This document shows positions 15,501 to 30,500 of a DNA stretch of 64,000 nt, one piece after another (the stretch's first letter is position 1; each line of letters opens with the position of its first letter). The DNA lies in assembly GCF_045679555.1 (NCBI RefSeq), contig NC_092092.1:11904690-11968689 (forward strand), read 5' to 3'. A program made the position numbers and the translations under genes. Origin of the DNA: Salvelinus alpinus (Eukaryota > Chordata > Actinopteri > Salmoniformes > Salmonidae). The notes beneath the pieces were generated by a model, which was not told the origin of the DNA, did no database searches, and saw only the letters and a list, made by a program, of their open reading frames with translations.

Positions 15501-18500
15501 CTTCGCCAGGTAGATTTGTTGTGATTAAATAATTGACAACGTCATTTATTTGCTCTTATGGACAGTAATGTGGTTGTAGTCCTATGCATTATTACTGTCT
15601 ATGTAGTGTGCAAGCCACCATCTGGGTATCTATTGATTGATGATCGTTGTGATACTGGCTTGAAGAAAGAAGATTGTAATAAAAGTGATTTTTTTTTAAT
15701 GGTGTTGTCTGGTCAATTGCATTGCTAATGACCCAACTCATAAGATTTGGGCTCCCGAGAGGCGCAGCGGTCTAAGACACTGTATCTCAGTGCATCTCAC
15801 TGTATCTCAGTGTATCACTGCAGTCACTTTTTCCACATTTTGTCACATTACAGCCTTAAATTGTTTTTTCCCCGTCATCAATCCACACAATACCATATTA
15901 TGACAAAGCAAATACAGGTTTAAAATTATTTTTGTACATTTATAAAAAAAATGTAAAGCAAAAAAACAAAAAAAGAAACGTCCCTTTTTCAGGACCCTGT
16001 CTTTCAAAGATAATTCGTAAAAATCCAAATAACTTCACAGATCTTCATTGTAAAGGGTTTAAACACTGTTTCCCATGCTTGTTCAATGAACCATACGCAA
16101 TTAATGAACATGCACCTGTGTCGTAAAGACACTAACAGCTTAAAAACGGTGGGCAATTAAGTCCAAAGTTATGAAAACTTAGGGCACTAAAGAGGCCTTT
16201 CTACTGACTCTGAAAAACACCAAAAGAAAGATGCCCAGGGTTCCTGCTCATCTGCGTGAACGTGCCTTAGGCATGCTGCAAGGAGGCATGAAGACTGCAG
16301 ATGTGGCCAGGGCAATAAATTGCAATGTCCGTACTGTGAGACGCCTAAGACAGTGCTACAGGGAGACAGGACGGACAGCTGACTGTCCTCGCAGTGGACA
16401 CGTGTAACAACACCTGCACAGGATCGGTAAATCCGAACATCACACCTGCGGGACCAGATACAGGATGGCAACAACAACTGCCCGAGTTTCACCAGGAACG
16501 CACAAACCCTCCATCAGTGCTCAGACTGTCCGCAATAGGCTGAGACAGGCTGGACTGAGGACTTGTAGGCCTGTTGTAAGGCACGTCCTCACCAGACATC
16601 ACCGGCAACAACGTCGCCTATGGGCACAAACCCACCGTCGCTGGACCAGACAGGACTGGCAAAAAGTGCTCTTTACTGACAAGTCGCGGTTTTGTTTCAC
16701 CAGGGGTGATGGTCGGATTCACGTTTATCGTGAAAGAATGAGCGTTACACCGAGTCCTGTACTCTGGAGTGGGATGAATTTGGAGGTGGCGCATCCGTCA
16801 TGGTCTGGGGCCTTCACGAATGAGAGTTACACACAGCATCATCGGACTGAGCTTGTTGTCATTGCAGGCAATCTCAATGCTGTGCATTACAGGGAAGACA
16901 TCCTCCTCCCTCATGTGGTACCCTTCCTGCAGGCTCATCCTGACATGACCCTCCAGCATGACAATGCCACCAGCCATACTGCTCATTCTGTGCGTGATTT
17001 CCTGCAAGACAGGAATGTCAGTGATCTGCCATGGCCAGCGAAGAGCCCGGATCTCAATCCCATTGAGCACGTCTCGGACCTGTTGGATCGGAGGGTGAGG
17101 GCTAGGGCCATTCCCCTCAGAAATGTCCGGGAACCTGCAGGTGCCTTGGTGGAAGAGTGGGGTAACATCTCACAGCAAGAACTGGAAAATCTGGTGCAGT
17201 CCATGAGGAGGAGATGAACTGCAGTACTTAATACAGTTTGTGGCCACACCAGATGCTGACTGTTACTTTTGATTTTGACCCCTCCTTTGTTCAGGGACAC
17301 AAATATTCAATTTCTGTTAGTCACATGTCTGTGGAACTTGTTCAGTTTATGTCTCAGTTGTTGAATCTTGTTAAGTTCATACAAATATATACACATGTTA
17401 AGTTTGCTGAAAATAAACGCAGTTGACAGACGTTTCTTTTTTTGCTGAGTTTACTTTATTTACGTACGTATTCAGACCCTTTGCTATGAGACTCGAAATT
17501 GAGTTCAGGTGCATCCTGTTCCCATTGATCATCCTTGAGATATTTCTTCAACTTGATTGGAGTCCACCTGTGATACATTCAATTGATTGGACATGATTTG
17601 GAAAGGCACACACCAGTCTATATAAGGTCCAAAAGTTGACAGTGCTTGTCAGACCAAAAACCAAGCCATGAGATAGAAGGAATTGTCCATAGAGCTCCAA
17701 GACAGGATTGTGTCTAGGCACAGATCTGGGAAAGGGGAACAAAAAATGTATGCTGCATTTAAGGTCCCCAAGAACACAGTTGCCTCCATCATTCTTAAAT
17801 GGAAGAAGTTTGGAACCACCAAAATTCTTCACGGAGCTGGCCGCCTGGCCAAACTGAGCAATCGGGGGAGAAGGGCCTTGCTCAGGGAGGTGACTAAGAA
17901 CCTGATGGTCACTCTGACAGAGCTCCAGAGTTCCTCTGCAGAGATGGGAGAACCTTCCAGAAAGACAACCATCTCTGCAGCACTCACCAATCAGGCCTTT
18001 ATGGTAGAGTGGCCAGACGGAAGCCACTCCTCAGTAAAAGGCACATGACAGCCTTTCTTTGAGTTTGCCAAAAGGCACTCACAGACCATGAAAAACAAGA
18101 TTCTCTGGTCTGATGAAACCAAGATTGAACCCTTTGGACTGAATGCCAAGCGTCAGATCTGGAGGAAACCAGGCACCGCTCATCACCTGGCCAATACCAT
18201 CCCTACGGTGAAGCATGGTGGTGGCAGCATCATGCTGTGGGAATGTTTTTCAGCGGCAAGGACTGGGAGACTAGTCAGGATTGAGGAAAAGGTGAACGAA
18301 GCAAAGAGATCCTTGATGAAAACCTGCACCAGAGCACTCAGGACCTCAGAATGGGGCGAAGGTTCACCTTCCAACAGGACAACGACCCTAAGCACAATGC
18401 AGCCAAGACAATGCAGGAGTGGCTTTGGGACAGTCTCTGAATGTCCTTGAGTGGCCCAACCAGAGCCTGGACTTGAACCTGATAAAAATCTCTGGAGAGA

Positions 18501-21500
18501 CCTGAAAATAGCTGTGCAGTGATGCTCCCCATCCAACCTGACAGAGCTTGAGAGGATCTGCAGAGGAGAATGGGATAAACTCCCCAAATACAGGTGTTCC
18601 AAGCTTGTAGCGTCATACCCAAGAAAACTGTTGGTGGTTGAAGATATCCCTCTAGTGGTGTGGGGGCTCATCTTTGGCAAAGTGGGTGGCGATATATCCT
18701 GCCTGTTTGGCCCTGTCCGGGTGTATCGTCGTACAGGGTCACAGTGTCTCCTGACCCCTCCTGACCCCTCCTGTCTCAGCCTCCAATATTTATGCTGCAA
18801 TAGTTTATGTGTCGGGGGGCTAGGTTCAGTCTGTTATATCTGGAGTATTTCTCCTGTCTTCCTGTGTGAATCTAAGTATGCCCCCTCTAATTCTCTCTCT
18901 CTTTATCTCTCTTTCTCTCGGAGGACCTGAGCCCTAGGACCATGCCTCAGGACTACCTGGCCTGATGACTCCTTGCTGTCCCCAGTCCACCTGATCAGGC
19001 TGATGCTCCAGTTTCAACTGTTCTGCCTGTGGCTATGGAACCCTGACCTGTTCACTGGACGGGCTACCTTGTCCCGGACATGCTGTCTTGGACTCTCTCT
19101 CTACCGCACCTTCTGTCAACCAACTCTGAATGATCGGCTATGAAAAGCCAACTGACATTTACTCTTGAGGTGCTGACCTGTTGCACCCTCTACTACCACT
19201 GTGATTATTATTATCTGACCCTGCTGGTCATCTATGAAAGTTTTAACATCTTGGAAATGTTCTTTTATAATCTCCACCCGGCACAGCCAGAAGAGGACTG
19301 AACACCCCTCAGAGCCTGGTCCCTTTCGTCCTAGGTTCCGGCCTTTCTAGGGAGTTTTTCCTAGCCACCGTACTTCTACATCTGCATTGCTTGCTGTTTG
19401 GGGTTTTAGGCTGGGTTTCTGTATAGCACTTTGTGACATCGGCTGATGTAAAAAGGGCTTTATAAATACATTTGATTGCTTGTAATCGTACTGAGTAAAG
19501 GGTCTGAATACTTACGTAAATGTGATATTTGAGTGTTCATTTATTTTTTAATGTGGAAAAACGGATTCTGCTTTATCATTATGGGGTATTGTGTGTCGAT
19601 TGATTAGGGGGAAAAAATATTTAATCCATTTTAGAATAAGGCTGTAACGTAACAAAATGTGTAAAAGGTCAAGGGGTCTGAATACTTTCCGAAGGCACTG
19701 TATTTCATTAACCTTTAATGTGGTTGAGACCTGTTATAACATGTTCCTGAAAAGCTTATATATGTGTAATGAATGCTTTATGGCTATATAGTGTTGGGTT
19801 CAGATTTCTTGACTTATGAAATCATGAAATATACTTATTCATGTCACTGAGGGAGAGAATGGAATGTATAATGTTTACATTCTGTCAGGATGTGTTATCG
19901 TTAGCCTTCAGGGATCCTATGGGAGGAGGACAGACACAGTCTGGTACCAGTCACCATGACAGCAGTGATTTTGGTAGCATTGAGCACTTTGGGGCAGAGG
20001 TCAGGTCAGATGAAGTGAGGAAGAACAGATATCACTAAGGTTCTGTCTAGCAACAGGGATGCATTGGCTGTTCAGATGTGTAGGAGGAGACTCAGCAGAG
20101 GAGAAAGAGTTAAATAGCAGTGCTTGTGTGAATATGTTTTTTGTCTGATGCAGCTGTATTGACCCAATGGGTGAATAAATTTGGTGTAAGCTTTCATAGC
20201 GTCCGTCGTGTTCTTAGTCTGATAATTAGAACCTAACAATAGTCAAAGTAAATGTTACCAAATTATAGTTTTCACCTATACAGGCTATACAGTGTTTGTT
20301 TACAAACTTTGGTGTAAAACAAGGTAATATTTTGGGTTCTGATGTGGTACGACAGTTGAATTAAGCTCATGAGGCATTTCTAAGTTATATTCTTCAAGAA
20401 TCAATGTGTACATATCATTCATTTCTATGTCCAAAAAGGAATGTAGCTACTGCAGATTGCCCCGTCAAAATGTTAAAACAACTTTTAAAACCTTCATACA
20501 TACACACTTTATAAGCCTTCATTAGCCCTTTATAAGGCCTATATAGATGCTTCAGAAGTCATTCATAATCAAATGCCATATGAATGGTGCCAAAAGGGTT
20601 TTGATAGATTTGACAAAACAGATGTAAGGACCTTTTATATCACTCTTTATGTAGTATGACTTTGCTTATAAAGGATTCGTAAGACCTCTATGTAGGGATT
20701 ATTAAAGCTCTAAAAAGCCTTTATAAGTTGAAACATGTTTCTGGTATACTTAAGTCAAGGTAGTTGGTGTCCTGTAAAAGTCAAGGTTATAAGGTTATGG
20801 GTAAACTATGCCTTTGTCCTCACAGCAGGCCAACCAAAATCTATATGAGGACATGACCTCCAGCCAGCTTTCAATTGGAATCTGTTGAAAAATGCTAATC
20901 AGTTTAATCAAACATCAGGCAATTTATTTTCTCCAAATCTTATTCCTACATGGCCATGAAAGAGGGTGAACCCCTTTTTCCATTGCTTTTAGGAGGCGTA
21001 CTTTTATCCTCGTGAGAGTGGTGAGCACCACCGCCAAGCACTATACACTTCATAATTTTACGTCAAGAGAGCATATGAAACTCATTAATGAATTAGCGCT
21101 CATACTGCTGCTTTGCAGCTGTTATGGAAAACTTGAGCCTCTGCCCTAGATATGAAGTACTACATAGGTAGCAATTTACAATTCACACTACCTGTTAGCT
21201 ACAATATAGTTCCATGCTGCATTTTACTTGATTTTAATATCATAAACTGGCACAGGAAAGGTATGTTCTTTTTTTGTTTTTTGACATCTGCATGTCTATA
21301 TTCAACATAAGAAAAAATTGTCAGGAGAAAAGTATGCTTTCTGAGTGTAGATAAGTTTATGCATAGATCATAGATCTTTGCTCTTAGTATGATGGTAAAC
21401 TTGATTACTGTACTGATCTTTGGTAAACTTGATTACTGTACGGATCTTTGGTAAACTTGATTACTGTACTGATCTTTGGTAAACTTGATTACTGTACTGA

Positions 21501-24500
21501 TCTTTGGTAAACTTGATTACTGTACTGATCTTTGGTAAACTTGATTACTGTACTGATCTTTGGTAAACTTGATTACTGTACTGATCTTTGGTAAACTTGA
21601 TTACTGTACAGGATATGGTTCCAGTTCTGTAAGTCCTTTCATATTTCCACACCCATACTCAAGTCCTCTCCACTTGATTACACTACAAGTGGGCACCATT
21701 TGTTTATTCAACTGTAAGTGTGTCGACAAATTCATTGGGGAAAATTTGAGGACTGTTCAATTAAGATAATTATTCCAATTCTATTTAATGACTCAAACCA
21801 CTAGAGGATGTTTACTGGGAACTAAAATATGCTCAGTTGCTACGGACGTTAGCATTTGCAATAAAACAGCCCCCATATTTTGGGATAAACCCAAATGTAA
21901 CATCTGCCCCAACTTCAGTGGGAGGATGAAATGTACGGCTTTCGTTGTTATGTAGTGTAGGGTTTGAACGAAACTAATATCTTTCCTCTGGTTACAAAGG
22001 AAAGACTTCACAAGATATTTATGAAAGACACTCTCTCATCCCTTTATTGCACTTTGGAGGAAGATTTGCTCCAATAAAGCAATGCCAGTATTTAAAGGCC
22101 ACAACATGTTCACGAAGAATTCATCTTTGTATTGTAAACTGGTCTACACTTCTCGTGACCTCAGTCATCAGTAGAGATTAGTATCGAGTGCAAGTTGAAC
22201 ACCCCACACAGACCAATGTACTGTCCTTCCAACCATAAAGCATTTCAAAGCCTCTAATGGAAAAAGCTAGGAAAATATAGGACTTCAAAATGTCATCCGA
22301 ACAGCGAGTTGATAAAGAGTTCATTGATAGATAACAATGAACAAATTGAGTTCATAAAAATTAGTGAAACAATGGTTATTTTGTCCCTGATATAGTTTAG
22401 GCAGAAAATGACACAATAGACTTTGTTACATGACTATTTACAAGAATAATGCTGATATTCAAAATTGAATTTATATGCCACTTTGGGCAAACATTACTGA
22501 GTCATTACGGGGTGTTTTTCCGGACACAGAATCAGACTAGTCCTGAACTAAAAATAACTTTTAATGTAGATTCTTCATTGAGCTTGATTTTTATTCCAGG
22601 CGAGGTTTAATCTGTGTCCGGGAAATCGCCCCTACAACTTCAAAGTGATAGTAAAGCTGGTACAAGCAAACAAGCAATATCAGCAAACGTGCCACATGTT
22701 TTCAGTTACTGAATTTCATGGTTCTTATGCAAGTATTCATACAGACACTCTTACCTCCTGCTTAACAGTTTCAGTGAAATCTGAGTCATACCACAAAAAA
22801 CAACAAATGCCAAACCGCTAATGCAAAAACGCCTACTAAAAAATATACTGCTTCTGTAAGATTTATCCTGTTACAGTGACAGTCCCCTGTGAGGTAACAT
22901 GTACTGTACTGTTTCATGGAAACAACGACCATGTGTCCTCTTAAAACATTTGTCAGATTTCCAGAAACATTTGCTTCATGGCATGAAGTCTAGCTCTTAG
23001 AAATGAACAGTACCCTAAAGGTCATGATTCAATCCACTAAGGGTCTATTCAATCAATTCTGGTAAGACAATTCTGCTCTAACTCAAAGAAATCAAACACC
23101 AACGTGGAACGAAGATATGTAGGGACTTTATCATTAAGCTAGACACTAGGTTAGAGAGACATTCACCTTTACAAATTACATGACAGATTATTCTATTTTC
23201 CTTTCTGATTGATGTTAGAGAGCATCTCAGGGAGGACTTGCTCCATGACTATCTTCATGGTCTGTTTCATACTCATTATGTTCTGACTATAAGCCACTTA
23301 ACATGTAATATGCTTTAGCATCTTCAGTGGCAACCAGATCATTATATCAAAGTCTACACTTAGAAAAAAAGGGTTCCAAAAGGGTTCTTCGGCTGTCCAC
23401 ATAGGAGAACCCTTTTTGGTTCCGGGAATAACTTTTAGGGTTCCATGTAGAACCCTCTGTGGAAAGGGTTCTACATGGAACCCAAAAGGGTTCTACGTGT
23501 AACCAACAAGTGTTATTCAAAGGGTTATCCTATAGGGACAGCCGAAGAACCCTTTTTGGTTCTAGATAGCACCTTGTTTTCTAAGTCTACTCTCTGCAGA
23601 TGTATGTATGTTAGAAACTGTGGCAGCAGGGATTACTTATGTTTGAGTACAATCTAGTCTAGAAATAGTAGACCTGGGCCTGTATCCACAAAGCATCTCA
23701 AAGTTGGAGTGCTGACCTAGGATATGTCCATATAATCTTAATGTTTATGATCAGCACTCCTACTCTGAGACACTTTGTGGATACAGGCCCTGGACTTATT
23801 AAGCATATTTAACACAAAGATTTTCTGCAAATAATGAAATATGATCTCCATCTGGCCCGCCTCATGAGCCCAGTTATCACACTGGCAGGAGTCATAAAGT
23901 AGGGAGAAAAAGCCTTTAGAGTTAAGTACCAGGTACTGTACTTAACACTCAGACATTAACCTCTTTTCCCTTTCCTTTTAAACTTGTGAAAAATGCCCTG
24001 AAATCCCTGGAAGGTAAATCCTGTTGGAGAAAGGGTACTATTAGCACCACTATGTACTCTACCCCGGGTGCCGATGACATGGGCGTCAATTAAGGCAGCC
24101 CCCTGCACCTGATTCAGAGGGGTTGGGTTAAATGTAGAAGACACGTTTTGGTTGAATGCATTCATATGTGCAACTGACTAAGTATCCCCTTTCACCCTTT
24201 CTCTCTAAGTGTGCTCTTTATCCGTTACAACATTAAAGGGAATTCTCTTGACATCCAAAACATCCAACTAGCATCCAACTGATTTGAATATCCATTCAGC
24301 AATGTCCCAAATAGCAATTAATACATTTTCGATGCATTTATTTTCTCCAAAAGTGTTGGATTCTGATGGGTGTTGAGTGAGTGGATGTTTGTATATTAAA
24401 CTATGTAGTACTCACAGGCTTACCATCAGCACCAGCAGGACCAGCTTGACCTGGGTTCCCCATTGTTCCTGCTTCCCCCTGACAGAGAACACAGTATGTT

Positions 24501-27500
24501 ATTGACTGGACCATTTTGATCTTTAAACAATACAATTGCACCACTTATGAAACCGCTGAACTACTCTGAAACTGTTTGTCTATTGCATGCTGCACCGATT
24601 TGGTTTTAAAACATGTTCTCTGTGAGGAGCATCAAACAGAAATGCTTTTTACCTTTCCTGGAAAAGACCTTTCAATGCTTTACAGACTTTATCAGTACGA
24701 AAGATAATTCTGAGTTAATGTCTCAGCAGGACATGTTGAGCTTTACTTGATTCAAGATGCCCTTTTTTACAATTCCAGGTAACATATCAGCCCCATAGGA
24801 GGCTGGTGGGAGCATATATAGGAGGACGGGCTCATTGTAATGGCTGGAAGGGAGTAAATTGAATAGTAAGAAACACATAACAATTATGGAAACAACATGT
24901 TTAACTCCATTCCATTGATTCCATTCCAGCCATTACAATGAGCCCATCCTGCTATAGCTCCTGTAGGTCCTCCCACCAGTTTCCTCTGATTCAGCCCAAA
25001 AGATCCATCTGCGAACCAGCCATGCTTGTAGCCTTTTGGATGTATTATTAAAACCTTTAAGAGCAATCTTTTCCTGTTGAAAAACTGGATTTGTACCCAT
25101 GCGTAACTATGGCCTTATAAACACAAACATGTCTGCAACCTTGTGCATTTTTACAGAATAAAAGGTCCTGTTGCTGTGGTAAAATTGCTTAAAGGTGAAA
25201 CGTTTTAGTTTAAGTTTTAACATCTTATAAATTCTTTGGCATATGCTCTGTGAACAATTAAATGTCACACAGCACTTTATTTTGTGGCCCATTTAAGGAA
25301 ACTTTATTTTGCCTAGGAGCCAGTCTGTTTCTACTTTTAGTCAACTTGTCATTCTCTTGCCAAACAATCTGTAACTAGTCCCTTTTTCAATGGTTAATTA
25401 TTTCCATCAATAAAAACGTTGGACTGTGGGGCAAGTCTTATTGATAACATCTTCCAACCACAACCCAATCACATGCATTGCTGTCACAGTGACGTACTGT
25501 AGGCACAAAGCCACATCCGTTTGAACCACATCTTTCTATTTGGCTGTACGTTCACGTCTTGGATGAATTGGTCATGCAAGTTGTGGGGAGACAAAACAAT
25601 TTACGTCAGAAAACTGTTCAAAAGTGAAACGCTTTCAAAAGTGTATTTGATTTGCACAGCACCGTGTCCTGATGGAAGGAGTTGACACCTGATTTAGAAA
25701 CTGGCAAGCGCTGTGATGTAACCCTTCTGACTGACCTTCATTCCTTGAAGACCAGGAGGTCCGGGAGGACAGGTACATGGTTCTGGAGTGGGGTCCACGT
25801 CTATGTCACCAGGGCCATTGGCACACTGGAATAAACAAGAAACACGCACACCATTCAGTAATGGCACGTGGCCAAATGACCAAATCGCCCTCTAGTGGCC
25901 TCATGGGTGGAAAGTTATTCATATTTTTCATGTTTCAATCTCAAACTTTTTTTTTCACTTATTTCTTCTGTTACGTATATAAAGTGTAATATTGGGATGC
26001 AAACTCAAAATTGAATACATTTCAACTCTATATCTGACATGGTACAGGTGTCTTTTAGCCATGTATGCCATGTGTGTACTTTTCTTTCAAAGTAGACTAC
26101 CAAGAAACACTCTGCCTACTGCAGTAAAAGGTTTTAACATAGTGATCACTAAGCCATACTCTTGTCATATGGAAGACATACGAGCAATTAATCAATGATA
26201 TGTCTGATTTCCTGCTAACAGACACTCAGACAACTGAAGCCAAGGGAGTGCATTCGGTTCAGGTCTCTTAGCAGCTGTATCATTTAGCATTTGGCAGCCT
26301 AGTAGCATTCACACAGCAGACATTTCCAGCAAAATGACTTTGCAAACATAGTTCTAGAGACAAAGGGCTATATTACATGTTTATAGCAAGAGACAAAAAA
26401 CCTCGGCTGCATATTAGTACAAATATGTTTGCTTGCTTGACGCAAGGGAAACATATTACTTTGGACTTACCCTGAAATTAATCAAATGTAACTACAGGTA
26501 TGTTCAACATAACATCATTACCATGTGATTACTTTTTTATTACCGGTAGCCTAGCGGTTAAGAGTGTTGGGCCAGTAACTGAAAGGTCACTGGTGCAAAT
26601 TGTCAAGCCGGCAAGGTGGTAAAAATCGGACGTTTTGCCCTTGAGCAAGGCAGTTAACCCCCAACAACAACTGCTCCCCGGGCGCCTATGATGTGGACGT
26701 CGATTACAGAAGCCCCCCCGCACTTCGCTGATTCAGAGGGGTTAGCTAAATGCGAAAGACACATTCCGATTGAATGCATTCAGTTGTGCAATTGACTAGG
26801 TATCCCCTTTCTCTTCCCTATTACAATGTTGTAAGTATAGTTAGTGCTGTGTAGTTACCTGGGTATAAGGGGAAAATAAAAGAAAACTCCACCCAAAAAC
26901 AATCTTTTAGTTTGTTTCATGAGTCCCTTGTTGATATTGTCACAAAATCTGTTGCATGTCAGCAACCACATTTTCAAGATACTGTATATAACTTTCAAAA
27001 TACAGTTATACAGTCAGTATTTTGCATTATATGATGGTGTGTATTGCATCATATAATTGCTGGCATGCAAAACAAATTGGGATTATATCAACAATGGACT
27101 AATAAAACCAATATCAAAAGATAGAATGTTGGGTGGAATTTTCCTTTAATTGCACAACCCCTAGCAGATTAGTGATGGCAGGTAGCCTAGTGGTTAGAGC
27201 GTTGGGCCAGTAACCGAAAGGTTGCTAGATCGAATCCCCGAGCTCACAAGGTAAAAATCTGTTGTTCTGCCCCTGAACAAGGCAGTTTACCCACTGTTCC
27301 TAGACTTTCATTGTAAATAAGAATTTGTTCTTAACTGACTTGCCTAGTTGAATAAAGGGTAAATAAAAAATAAAAAAAGTGACACTGCAGAAGACCATAA
27401 AGTACAGTCTTACCTCTCGCGACGAAATTAAACGAGGGTTTACTTTGTAAGCGAGCAAAGCCATCAGCCAAAATACATACCTCGCCGTCCTGGAAATAAA

Positions 27501-30500
27501 AGGAGCGAGATTATGTCATGGAAGCGCCTGGAACCTGTAATCTCACACTAATAGACCAATTCGTTAAGACAATAACACTGGTTGAAGGTAAATGAGACAA
27601 TGCAAGAGAGAGAGAGATGCTGGCATGCGGTTGTGTGTTTTCAGTGCCTCTCTCACCCTCTCTTTTTGTTTCTCCCAAACTGATATCCAGAAACCACATA
27701 TGCAAAACAATGGTCTGGCATCGTGGGTTAGTAGTGAAAGCAATAGCCAAGCCAATGCAGCATTTGGCCACTGCTTCACAAACAGATTTGCTGTCAGACG
27801 GTAAAATAACAGTGAGAGCAATGTGCATGTGGCAAGCAGAGGTAAAGGCGCTCCACCACAGCACAGTAGAAAGCAGGATGAGGTTAAACAAGTGATACGT
27901 GAAATAATCTATAAAACACGGGTCATATATCGTGAATCATATTCCTAGGACCATTTGATTCAATGCACAACTGAAAGAGGAGAAAGAAGAAAGAAAAAGT
28001 AACGTTTTTTGACAAATTTCAACAGATTTAAAAATTAACATCGTATGGATTTTCCCCGATACTAAGTCATGGTGGTGGTATGGTGGTATACAGTATAGTG
28101 GTGCATTGTGATTATAAACAGGAATATATGTGATCCCTTAAAAAATGTTGTTTGGTTTTAATGTGGCACATTTATTACAAGGACAGATCCAAAAAGGTGG
28201 TTGTACTCACAACTCCAGGTATTTCACAGGCAGTCTCACGGTTGTTCTGCTCGGGGTCGCAGTAGATCCTGAGTTTCATAATCTCAAACTGTTAAAGATA
28301 AAGGAATTATCATAAGGTCGGGGAAAAAGCATTTCAACACTAACAAGTGGCTACTTTATCAGATAACAGTTTTAGAACGATTCATGAAAAGTCCCTCTCA
28401 TCACCATACCAGGAAGTTATTTCTCTAGACTTAAGTGACACCTTCATTATATTTACGATAACTTGTAAGGATTTACTTGCAGGTCATTTTCAAGTTTTAT
28501 GGGTTGAAAACAAATCCAGCAACATTCTGGGTTACACGTCTTAAATTAGCTTGGCCAAAAGTTGTTCATTTTAACACACATCATTATGATTGATTGCATG
28601 TTGAGGAAGTTTGGCACAGTACACCAAGTATCAACATGGCCAAATAAAGCAAAGACTAAATAAGACGTAGAGGGCAGAGAGGTTCTTCGTGGCAAGATTT
28701 TCTAATCCACTGAGGTCAGTATGTTTTAGAGGAAAATGCAGAATCTTGACTCTTCACATTCTACTTCTAAACAGTTAGACCAATAGCCGCTTAAATGCAA
28801 TCCAATGTACAGATGTAGGATGTTAATTTGATCACAATGTTGAAGGAGAACTTTGCTAAACTTGTGGTGTATTTTAGGTTTTAAAAGGCTTCTAAAATGT
28901 GTAATTTCCCTCACAAAAGATTCATCAACCCCTACAAAAATGCCCATTAATTGTAATCCACATAATAATTCACATTTCCTGTTGCAGAAGGATTATTTTC
29001 TTTTTGTAGCAAACTGGCTCAAATTAAGATCCTACGTCTGTAAACGACAGTTGTCGTGCTCAAAGAAGCACAAATGCACGTTATTCGTTCTGAAAATGTT
29101 GTCTCCGGATACTTACTGGTACAGTTGTCTCTTTGCTGACATACTTTCCGATCTGGGTCTTCCCATTAATGAAGATACCAACAGGAGGTTCCAATAGCAT
29201 GGTTTCAATTTCCAGGTCATCAACATACAGGGTAACATCCTGCTCAGTGACCAGTAGGCGAAGCTGGTGCCAGTTCTCATCAAATAATTTCTATTTGACA
29301 AGAAAAGAGGAGGAGGAATGATTATATATACAAAGGTCAACATGGTCTAGGAGAATTTAGCAACTTGCCTACTAGAGAGTGCAATGGATATTAAATTGTT
29401 GGGCAATCACAAAACATTGATAGGAAGAACAATGGAGAAACAAAGAATAAAGACAGCCTTAGAAGATCAGTTTCTTTTCTTTTTTGTTAAAATCACTAAT
29501 CCATATGGTCAAAACATAAGAAATCAAAGGCTGCGTTTAGACAGGCACCTCAATACAGATATTTTTTAACTAATTGGTATTTTGACCAATAACATCAGAT
29601 ATTTTTACATCAGATATATTTTAGAGCTGATCTGATTGGTCAAAAGACCAACTAGTGAAAACAATAGAAGACATTTAACTCAGGCATGTCAAGAAGCCAT
29701 TGTAAAGTAGGCCTCGGCTAGCACATGGCCAGTAGGAAAACGTTGGATGATTTCAAATAGTCTGATATGGTGACAGATCTCCAAGAAGTTTGATTATCTA
29801 ACCATATTGAATCATTCTTTCAATTCACTACATTCCATTCTCCTCAAATGTCACAGTCTTCAACCCCCCCACATCCCAGTCCTTAGAAAGATAGTTATTT
29901 TCTCGAAAATGCTTTTTTGGAATATAATGTAGTTTGTTGTAATATCATTAGTGTGTGTAGTAAGAAACCCTATCACTGTTTTATGAGGACTCTCTGTGTT
30001 TCATGGACTGTAGAGACTGTACATCTGCCTCTGAGATTTTCATGATGATTGCCAGTTCTGGTGAGAAATGAATTAATGACTTAGCCAGACTATTTTTTTT
30101 CTCTTTTCCAAATTTGAGGTTTTCTAAATGCCACAAACAGGTCATGATTTAGATTTTCATTAAGGCTCGGTACAGATGTATCATCTTAATCATTCTTTTG
30201 TTGCTGAGAATTTCACTGTTTCACAGGAAATGCACATGAGCTTCGTGATTTACAAAAATTAATTGAAAACCTGCATTAACAGATGGTTATAGTAACAGTA
30301 TTCCACTTTACATGTAGCCTCATTTTGAATAGCCTAACCACTGATCAAGCAGCATTATGGATTAAACGTTCAAATCCTGTTGCTGCAGGATTATTTTGCT
30401 GTGACAATACAATACAAGTCAAATCAAATCAAATTGAATGTCAAATGTGCTGAATATAACCGGTGTAGACTTTACAATGAAATGCTTACTTACGAGCCCT

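Larger units (their letters stand above)
15823..19700 (+). mobile_element. Tc1-like element B, interrupted by two insertions
   Basis: The left end is damaged (cactttttccacattttgtc); the right end ttccgaaggcactg is followed by TA at 19701-19702. Interrupted at about 15955-17451 by Tc1 element A and at 18621-19487 by a LINE tail; sequence resumes cleanly after each (cgtattcagaccctttgct; actgagtaaagggtctgaat). The same family occurs at 51199-51960. Confidence 0.92.

Noticed and set aside
21390..21612. CRISPR-like array
   Set aside because: Units are contiguous with no unique spacers, in a vertebrate intron. The same reasoning applies to 1-210, 49027-49175 and 63353-63607.
27511..27895. Opposing frames of 126 and 92 codons
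   Set aside because: No domain, no splice context, and they lie within a col21a1 intron next to repeats.
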